A stretch of DNA of 64,000 nucleotides, taken from positions 1,587,798-1,651,797 of the forward strand of contig NZ_GL890993.1 of assembly GCF_000212855.1 (NCBI RefSeq), written 5' to 3'. The translations under genes were made by a program, and so were the position numbers. The notes beneath the pieces are model-generated. The model saw only the letters and a program-made list of their open reading frames with translations, ran no database searches and had not been told where the DNA came from. The stretch is from Streptococcus sanguinis SK355. Lineage in GTDB: Bacteria > Bacillota > Bacilli > Lactobacillales > Streptococcaceae. Every line of letters starts with the position of its first letter. Positions within the stretch are counted from its first letter, which is position 1. Shown in pieces: positions 25,153-31,786 of the stretch.

Positions 25153-27846
25153 ATGACACTTATAAATAAAACAATCTTGGCTAACAAAATTTTAAATGAA
25201 TTAAGATATAACAAAAGATACATGTATAATTGGGTTCAATGGTTTGGAGTTGTAGAAGGTGATTTTACTGAAATTAGAAAATTTTTGGAAGTTCAAATTG
25301 AAAAAGTTATTAAAGAAATAGAATACTCAACGTTTGATGTGGAACAGTGTGCTATTGATGCAATTCCGTTGTTTAAAAAAATTGATCTTTCTAAGGAAAA
25401 ATCAGATAAAAAAAACAAAGAATCTTTTGAAGAGAAGCGAGAAAAAAATGTCATTAGTTTCTCTGCGGAAAATAAAATAAAAGGAGATATAAAATATAAT
25501 CTTTTTTTACACTCTGATTTGAAGATAATGATATTAGGAGCTATTTGGGTGGACATTATAGGTAGAGATTTAGATAAAAATAATTTACCTAATTATATAT
25601 ATGCAAACAGAGTTTCTCAAAATACTAGTTCCATTTTTAAACCATATTTTAGAGCATATTCTGATTTTCGAGATGCAAGTTTTTCAGAAGTAAAAACTTT
25701 GATAGAAAAAAATAAAACGGGTATTTTAGTTCAAACTGACTTAAGTAGGTGCTTTTATTCTGTTAATATAAAAAAATTGAGAAATGAGATTAATTCATTA
25801 CTTGAAGATAATAGGGCAGATGAAACTGTAATAAAATTAAATACTTATGTCTTTGAAGTTATAGAAAAATATAATAATTTACCGCTGGTCAAAGAATACA
25901 TTAATAAAATGGCTCCATCTTCATTAGAGAATAAAAAAGTTCTTCCTATAGGTTTTTTTCCAAGTAATGTATTGATTAATATTTATCTCAGAGGGTTGGA
26001 TATGAAGATACAATCTAGACAAAATCCTATTCAATATGGAAGATATGTTGATGATATTTCTTTTGTTATCGTCAAAGAAATTGCAAATGACAATAAAAAT
26101 AAAATTGTAGATGGTATTCAAAATGAATTAAATCAAATAAAGGAGGAATTAGAAGAAAAAGGATTTTATATAAATCTTAATTCGGAAAAAACTTTGTTTT
26201 TTGTTATAAGTGAGAAGAATGATGTAAATTATTTAAAGAAATTTGAAAAAGAAACCTCAAGATTATCTAGTGATAATCATAGGATTATTGATCCGATAGA
26301 GTTTGAAGATGAATTTGACAAAGCATATATCTTAACGAAAGATATTACAAAATTATCAGATTTATTTACAATATCTAAAGATAAAAAGCATTTAAGTAGG
26401 ATAATTTCGACAGTTTTTTACTCTATTTTTGGAACTATGAGAAAAGAAAATCATAGAAATAATATTGAGTTATCAAAAAAATTTATTAAGTACTTTTATG
26501 ATTTTGTTGATGATGAATTTTTCTTGGAACTATATGATTACTGGTACCAGCTATGTACAATAGAAAAAAATTCTCAGAATTTGGAAGTGGTAGATGAGAA
26601 ATTCAAAAAGGTATCTATGTTTTATAATAAATTGGAAAATATTAAAAGTATCAAAGATGAGTCAATAAATGATTTTGTAAAATATTATGAAGACTTATTA
26701 GATAAATCATTTTTTGAAGTGGACAACAAATTGTTTATTAGTTTACAAGATAATTTCAGGAAACCAAGGTATAAATATGATGATAACAAATATCTACATA
26801 ATTATGAAATTCAGTTAAAAGAATTGTACAAAATATTTAAACACATCGGTGAAGAAAGTTTTCAGGAATCAATAAAAAAAGGTAGTGAGGATAAAACTAA
26901 CTATTTTAAAAAGCTTAATGAGTTGATTGGGGACTGGAATAAAGAAAATGGCTATCCTAAGAAAAAAGATGTAGTTGTAGAAGACTATGAGCAAAAGTCA
27001 ATTCTTCGATTTGCTCAAGCGAACCTCTATTCCTATGATAATAGATTGGAGACATTTCTTAAAACATCGGAAAATTTATCGTCTTTATCAGATATTGTAA
27101 CTGTTTTAAATTTATCTGATAAATACAATGCAGACATTATCTCTTTTCCAGAGCAAGGAATTAGCATAGAGGATATTGTTACTATAGTGAGACATGCAGT
27201 AAAAACGAAAACTCTAATAGTTGGAGGCTTGGATTTTATATTCGTCAATGGGAGAGTTTTAAATTTATCTGTTGTTGTTGTCCCAATAAAGATAATAATT
27301 GATGGCATTGAATACAAAGATGCTCATATACAGTTAATTCCCAAAATATACCCGTCTCCTAAAGAATACGATATATTTAGGCATAGAAAACCTCAGAAGT
27401 ACCATCTTAATTGGAGAATGCATATTCCGAAGGAAAAATTTAATCATACTTTTAAATTCAGAGGATATGAACATGCTTTTTTAAATTGTTATGAAGCTAC
27501 ATCAATAGACCTAAAATATGAGATTTCTAAAAAAGAACCCTTTATTATACATTTAATCACTAACAATAGGGATATAAAGTATTATTATCAAATTTCTGAG
27601 AGTCTCTCGAGAGATTTAATGGCTGTCACAAGTATAACGAATTACTCTAAATTAGGGGGAGTTCGGATTTTCGTCCCATATAAAGAAGAATATAAACGTA
27701 AGGTGTCTAGTCATAAAGGTGCCAAAAATACTCATGTAGATATCTGTGATGTAAACTTGGAAGATATAAATGATAAGCGAATTAATAATTTAAATCAGAA
27801 CATGAAAGAAAACCCTCCAAAATATTATTATAGAAACTTAGAGTAG
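25153..27846 (+). CDS. Defence-associated reverse transcriptase fused to a nitrilase domain (class 1 DRT; UG1/UG5/UG6-like)
   Basis: 897 residues. N-terminal ~1-380: reverse transcriptase with motif A at D196 (VQTDLSRCFYS) and YVDD at 298-301 (RYVDDISFVIV). Residues ~400-620 are a helical linker. Residues ~615-885: nitrilase-superfamily domain with a complete apparent triad, E667 (ISFPEQG), K731 (LIPKIYP) and C779 (LNCYEA), at family-like spacing. RT-nitrilase fusions are the hallmark of class 1 'unknown group' RTs shown or proposed to give phage resistance. There is no maturase domain, retron RNA or CRISPR array nearby. The gene is far more AT-rich than its flanks, with many ATA and AAA codons, suggesting horizontal gain. 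It forms an operon with the membrane protein nine bases downstream. Confidence 0.85.
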   Translation: MTLINKTILANKILNELRYNKRYMYNWVQWFGVVEGDFTEIRKFLEVQIEKVIKEIEYSTFDVEQCAIDAIPLFKKIDLSKEKSDKKNKESFEEKREKNVISFSAENKIKGDIKYNLFLHSDLKIMILGAIWVDIIGRDLDKNNLPNYIYANRVSQNTSSIFKPYFRAYSDFRDASFSEVKTLIEKNKTGILVQTDLSRCFYSVNIKKLRNEINSLLEDNRADETVIKLNTYVFEVIEKYNNLPLVKEYINKMAPSSLENKKVLPIGFFPSNVLINIYLRGLDMKIQSRQNPIQYGRYVDDISFVIVKEIANDNKNKIVDGIQNELNQIKEELEEKGFYINLNSEKTLFFVISEKNDVNYLKKFEKETSRLSSDNHRIIDPIEFEDEFDKAYILTKDITKLSDLFTISKDKKHLSRIISTVFYSIFGTMRKENHRNNIELSKKFIKYFYDFVDDEFFLELYDYWYQLCTIEKNSQNLEVVDEKFKKVSMFYNKLENIKSIKDESINDFVKYYEDLLDKSFFEVDNKLFISLQDNFRKPRYKYDDNKYLHNYEIQLKELYKIFKHIGEESFQESIKKGSEDKTNYFKKLNELIGDWNKENGYPKKKDVVVEDYEQKSILRFAQANLYSYDNRLETFLKTSENLSSLSDIVTVLNLSDKYNADIISFPEQGISIEDIVTIVRHAVKTKTLIVGGLDFIFVNGRVLNLSVVVVPIKIIIDGIEYKDAHIQLIPKIYPSPKEYDIFRHRKPQKYHLNWRMHIPKEKFNHTFKFRGYEHAFLNCYEATSIDLKYEISKKEPFIIHLITNNRDIKYYYQISESLSRDLMAVTSITNYSKLGGVRIFVPYKEEYKRKVSSHKGAKNTHVDICDVNLEDINDKRINNLNQNMKENPPKYYYRNLE

Positions 27847-27855
27847 AGGAGTATT

Positions 27856-28566
27856 ATGATTAGCAAACTCAAAGAATACGGACCAACTACATTAGCATGG
27901 TTTGGCGGACTACAATTTTTACAGCCAATGCTACCTAGTAATTCCCTTATATACTTGTGTTCACAAGCCCTTATACTTGTTTTTTCTATAATAGTTGCGG
28001 TCATCTATAAAATAAATCATAAATATAAATTTATTAGCTCAACAAACAAGTTGAAATTAGAAATTTATTATGACAATATTTTTAAATCAAAATATGATAG
28101 TTTTGTAAGAGTGATTGCGACAGATAGTTTTCTTACAGTAGATGAGAAAAGAATCAGTTCAAAATCTGTTTATTCTTACTTTCTTAGGACAATCAACACG
28201 GACAATCTGAAAAAAATTAGAGAGGATAACAATCAAATTGTAAAGTTTCATAATAACAATCTTGAGTATTATTTAGTCAAAATTGCTGATTTTGATTTAA
28301 ATGATAAAATGGTATTAAGTGATGTGAGGGATTATTTTTCGATTCTATATAAGCTTTGTGAATATATCGAAAACAATGCGAAAGGGAGAAAAATCCTTTG
28401 TCCTGTTTTAGGCGGGAGAATAAGCTTTAAAAATTCTACTCCTACCAGCTCTGATAGGCTCAATTTAATGAAATTAGCATTTGAGACCTATGATTTTAAA
28501 AGAGAAATTGATATAACAATACTTGTAAAAAAAGATAATACTAGACCTAAAAAGTATGATTTCTAA
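27856..28566 (+). CDS. Two-TM membrane partner of the RT-nitrilase defence protein
   Basis: 236 residues, no recognised enzymatic motif. The N-terminus has two hydrophobic stretches (~13-33 and ~36-52, QALILVFSIIVAVIYKI); the remaining ~180 residues are a charged cytoplasmic-type region (KSKYDSFVRVIATDSFLT...). It starts nine bases after the RT stop with GAGG upstream, so the two are co-transcribed and the low GC is shared. In characterised type 1 DRT loci the RT-nitrilase is accompanied by a small membrane protein. The role of that partner (effector versus anchor) is open. Confidence 0.7.
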   Translation: MISKLKEYGPTTLAWFGGLQFLQPMLPSNSLIYLCSQALILVFSIIVAVIYKINHKYKFISSTNKLKLEIYYDNIFKSKYDSFVRVIATDSFLTVDEKRISSKSVYSYFLRTINTDNLKKIREDNNQIVKFHNNNLEYYLVKIADFDLNDKMVLSDVRDYFSILYKLCEYIENNAKGRKILCPVLGGRISFKNSTPTSSDRLNLMKLAFETYDFKREIDITILVKKDNTRPKKYDF

Positions 28567-28690
28567 TATTTTAAAAAATCCTGCTATATTATTTGGTTTT
28601 TAGTATACATATAAAGCCTAATTAAGCTTAGAATTGCAATTAAATAATAGAAAGGTCCGAAAGTGCACTAGAGCATTTTTTGGATTTTTT

Positions 28691-30088
28691 GGCTCTTTGT
28701 CAACTGTAGTGGGTTGATGTCAGCTAACATCGGGAGAGGATCAATTTGTTCCTCTCCTTTTTAATATCCAAAGCGATGAGGATTCTGGTTTTAAAGTTGT
28801 CAAAGTTTCGAAAACCAAAAGCATTTCTTTTGATGACTTTGATAAGGTTGTTAGTTGATTCTAGTTTTGCGTTTGAGTAGGGAAGCTCCAGAGCGTTCAT
28901 GATTTCTTCCTTCTCTTTCAAAAAAGTCTGAAAGATCGGATTGACACAAGAAATCTTTTCTTCAATGAGACCAAAGAAATGCTGAGCTTGTTTCTCTTGA
29001 AAATGAAAAAGCAAGAGTTGATACAGCTCATAATGATTTCGGAGTTCTTGAGAGAAAGAGAGCAGTTTTTCTAGAATCTCTTTGTTGGTTAAATGTATGC
29101 GAAAAGTTGGGCGATAAAAGCGTTTATTGCTGAGTTTCCGACTGTCTTGTTGCATCAGTTTCCAGTATCGTTTGATTGCCTTGTACTCGTGAGATTTTCA
29201 GTCGCATTGATTCATGATTTGGATGTGCAGACGGTTCATAGCCCGGCTTAGGTGTTGTACAATGTGAAACCGATCAAGGACGATTTTAGCAGAAGGAAAT
29301 AGCTGTCTGGCGATGTCGTAGTAGGGGCTAAACATATTAATGGTAATGACCTTGATGCGGTTTCTGGTTTGTCTGGAGTATCTTAGGAAGTGATTGTGAA
29401 TAGTAGCTTGAGTCCGTCCGTCTAAGATAGCTAGGATGTTATTTGAGTCGAAATCCTGTGCAATAAAACTCATTTTCCCCTTCTTGAAGCTGTATTCATC
29501 CCAAGACATGTGAGTTGGCAAGCGGTTGAGGTCCGTCTTGAACTTAAACTCTTTTAGTTTGCGAATAACAGTGGATGTGGAGACAACCAAGCTTTCAGCG
29601 ATGGCTGTCATAGGGACATTCTCAATTAGTTTTTGAGCGATTTTCTGGTTGACGATGGTTGAGATTTGGTGATTCTTCTGGACGAGGGAACTATCAGCGA
29701 CAGCCATTTTCCTGCAGACTTGACAGCGGAAACGGCATTTCTTTAACCGAATGAGAGTTTTGTATCCTGCACATTCTAAGAAGGGGATTTTAGATTCTTT
29801 TTGAAAATCATATTTAGTCATTTGTCCTTGGCAGCGAGGGCATTTAGGTGCAGAATAATCTAGCTTAGCAATAACTTCTTTATGTGTCCCTGAGTCCTTG
29901 TAATCTAACATGATAATATTTTTGTCTTTCATTCTGAGAAGGTTTGTGGTAAAATTTAACTGTTCCATGAGATTCTTTCTAATGATGGTTTCGTCGCTTT
30001 TCATTATAGACCTTATGGGGCTTTTTTCTACAATAAAAAGGCTCTATAATCCCTACGGTGAATTTACCAACTACAAAATTATAGAGCC
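28691..30088. mobile_element. ISL3-family insertion sequence (IS1167/IS1193-like), decayed
   Basis: Begins GGCTCTTTGTCAACTGTAG and ends, read inward on the minus strand, GGCTCTATAATTTTGTAG, so the termini share GGCTCT plus a near-match TGTAGT block offset by one base. It contains one ISL3 transposase gene on the minus strand. No clear 8-bp target duplication: GATTTTTT on the left versus CTTTTTAA on the right. It lies just behind the defence operon and 52 bases from the amylase stop. Confidence 0.75.
28724..30004 (-). pseudogene. ISL3-family transposase interrupted by one in-frame stop codon
   Basis: The N-terminal part (268 codons from 30004) has the zinc-finger and HTH region (CPRCQGQMTKYDF; CRFRCQVCRKM) and the DDE domain start (MSWDEYSF, ITINMFSPYYDIARQLFP, VLDRFHIVQ). 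It ends at TGA 29198-29200 after MNQCD. The next codons in the same frame read KSHEYKAIKRYWKLMQQDSRK and continue to 28724 with the catalytic-Glu region (LPYSNAKLESTNNLIKVIKRNAFGFRN). So a single nonsense change, probably CGA to TGA, breaks an otherwise complete ~426-codon gene. Activity would need readthrough or reversion. Confidence 0.85.
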
Positions 30089-30094
30089 CTTTTT
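30040..30094. terminator. Bidirectional terminator-like hairpin at the IS end
   Basis: GGCTCTATAAT (30040-30050) and ATTATAGAGCC (30078-30088) form a perfect 11-bp stem with a 27-base loop. On the plus strand it is followed by CTTTTT, on the minus strand by TTTTTATT, so it could end transcripts from either side, including amylase mRNA, for which no other terminator is seen in the 52-base gap. Confidence 0.55.
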
Positions 30095-30140
30095 AAATAA
30101 TAAAGTAATATTATATACAATAAATTCAAAAGATATATTT

Positions 30141-31589
30141 TTATTTCAGTGACCAAACACTAACTGATTTTTCCTCCACAGGAAATTCTCCCCAGCCTTG
30201 GTCGTCAACGGTTACGATTTGTGAGCTGTTGCCTAGATAGTCGCTGAATTCTCTGCCAGCCCATTCTGGACCGACCAGCATGGATTTGCTGGCTGCTTGG
30301 TCATTGCTGACAACAACAGCGATTGGCTGACCATCGTCCATACCTTGGCGGGTCCAGCCGATACAGTTTGCATCGTCAAAGTAGTCGGTCTGCTCACCAT
30401 AAGCAAGATTGATACGGATGTCTAGGAGTTTATCCAGTAGCTCTTGAAAGCTCTCTTGGGCAAATTCTCCGCTAATGCCATAGTAGTCTCCGTAAAAAAC
30501 GCAGGGCAATCCGGCTTCTCTTAAAAGTATAAGAGCATAGGCAGCTGGTTTGAACCATTCTTCGACAGTAGATTCCAGAGCCTGACCTCTCTGAGTATCG
30601 TGGTTGTCCACAAAGGTTACAGCTGATTCAGGATGATTCTTTGCAAGTGTCTGATCAAAAATAGTTCGCAGGTCATAGTCTGCTCCAGATTTGCTGGCAT
30701 CAAATAAATTCTGATGGAGCTTGACATCGACTAGGTCAAAGCGGTAGTCAATACTTTCTAGATAATCGTTATTGGCTGTTTCATTCCCATTCCAAAATTC
30801 ACCAAAGACATAGAAATCATCGCCGTATTTCTCAGTAATATCACGGATGAAATTCTTCATAAAGAAGGAATCAATGTGCTTAACAGCATCTAAGCGAAAG
30901 CCATGTACACCAGTGCTTTCAATAAACCAATGAGCCCAGTCGTAGAGATTTTGGATGACTTCGGGATGCTTGAAATCAATATCCGCATACATGAGATAGT
31001 CGTAGTTGCCATTCTCATTGTCCACTAGCTCATCATCTGCCCAACCTTTATTGTCGCCTTGGATGAGAAAAATGCCTGACTTGTTGTTTTTTGCATCATA
31101 GTCAGTGCCGGTGAAGTGGTACCAGTGCCATTCGAAGTCATTGTAAGCTTTTTTGCGGCCTGAGAAGACAAACTTAGTCCAGCCTTTAATCTCGAAAGGT
31201 TCTGACAAGACCTTTGTGCGGTCGTTAGGATCAACTTCAACAACGGTAAAGCGCTCTTTATAGTCAGCTGCGGCCTTGTGATTGAGGACCACATCTGCAA
31301 TCGCTTCGATGCCGTTCTGTCCAAGCACCTCAATTGCTCGGAGGTATTCTTCTTTCAATCCATACTTGGAGCGTACGGTTCCTTTTTGGTCAAACTCTCC
31401 TAAATCAAAGAGGTCATATACGCCATATCCGACATCATTAGAGCTGGTTCCCTTGAAAGCCGGCGGCATCCAGACCTTGCGAATTCCTTTCGCTGCTAAG
31501 TTAGGTGCGTCTTCTGCCAAGCGATTCCAATGCTGACCGTCATCTGGCAGATACCATTCAAAATACTGCATTAAGGTTTGGTTTTCCAT
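30141..31589 (-). CDS. amyA: Cytoplasmic alpha-amylase (GH13)
   Basis: 482 residues, no signal peptide, so it acts on internal glycogen or imported maltodextrins. GH13 signatures are all present: DVVLNHK, GFRLDAVKHI (catalytic Asp), VFGEFWNG (catalytic Glu) and TFVDNHDTQ. The start is the ATG at 31589, because the eight upstream codons to 31613 themselves contain the GAGGAG ribosome site. Divergent from the surface peptidase gene, with a 40-bp palindrome overlapping its probable -35 region, which suggests control by a LacI/MalR-type repressor. Confidence 0.93.
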   Translation of the reverse strand: MENQTLMQYFEWYLPDDGQHWNRLAEDAPNLAAKGIRKVWMPPAFKGTSSNDVGYGVYDLFDLGEFDQKGTVRSKYGLKEEYLRAIEVLGQNGIEAIADVVLNHKAAADYKERFTVVEVDPNDRTKVLSEPFEIKGWTKFVFSGRKKAYNDFEWHWYHFTGTDYDAKNNKSGIFLIQGDNKGWADDELVDNENGNYDYLMYADIDFKHPEVIQNLYDWAHWFIESTGVHGFRLDAVKHIDSFFMKNFIRDITEKYGDDFYVFGEFWNGNETANNDYLESIDYRFDLVDVKLHQNLFDASKSGADYDLRTIFDQTLAKNHPESAVTFVDNHDTQRGQALESTVEEWFKPAAYALILLREAGLPCVFYGDYYGISGEFAQESFQELLDKLLDIRINLAYGEQTDYFDDANCIGWTRQGMDDGQPIAVVVSNDQAASKSMLVGPEWAGREFSDYLGNSSQIVTVDDQGWGEFPVEEKSVSVWSLK

Positions 31590-31624
31590 ATAAATTCTCC
31601 TCTTCATTCTCACTGATTGGCTTT

Positions 31625-31653
31625 ATTGTACCAAAAGAAGCAGAAAGGCGCAA
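31625..31653 (-). promoter_or_regulatory. Probable amylase promoter
   Basis: On the minus strand: TTGCGC, 17 bases, TACAAT, about 36 bases from the start. The -35 half overlaps the palindromic operator at 31636-31675. Confidence 0.5.
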
Positions 31654-31675
31654 ACGTTTGCGTCTTTCTGCTTCT
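31636..31675. promoter_or_regulatory. 40-bp near-perfect palindrome with LacI/MalR-type core operator
   Basis: The core CGCAAACGTTTGCG is a perfect palindrome of the LacI/GalR-family type and resembles the pneumococcal MalR operator. The symmetry extends outward through AGAAGCAGAAAG on the left and CTTTCTGCTTCT on the right, with only one mismatched pair over 40 bases. It overlaps the amylase promoter. Confidence 0.7.
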
Positions 31676-31716
31676 ATAGATATTTTGACATTTCCATAGA
31701 TAAAAGATAGAATAGA

Positions 31717-31745
31717 TTGAAATAAAAGCGCTTACATAGTATAAT
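31717..31745 (+). promoter_or_regulatory. Promoter of the surface peptidase gene with a CcpA cre-like site in the spacer
   Basis: TTGAAA, 17 bases, TATAAT. The spacer holds TAAAAGCGCTTACA (31723-31736), one mismatch from the cre consensus TGWAARCGYTWNCW, so carbon-catabolite repression is likely. Confidence 0.7.
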
Positions 31746-31786
31746 GGGCTTATTATAAAAGATTTTATCTAAGGAAAGGTGTCTTT

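Noticed and set aside
25153-27846. Retron, group II intron maturase or Abi-type RT as alternatives
   Set aside because: No non-coding msr/msd space, no maturase or endonuclease domain, no intron ends; the nitrilase domain points to class 1 DRT.
28660-28690. Terminator for the RT operon just before the IS
   Set aside because: Only a weak wobble-rich pairing (TCCGAAAGTGC with GCATTTTTTGGA); too uncertain to list.
28683-30096. 8-bp target duplication of the IS
   Set aside because: Flanks are both T-rich but not the same eight bases; no duplication claimed.
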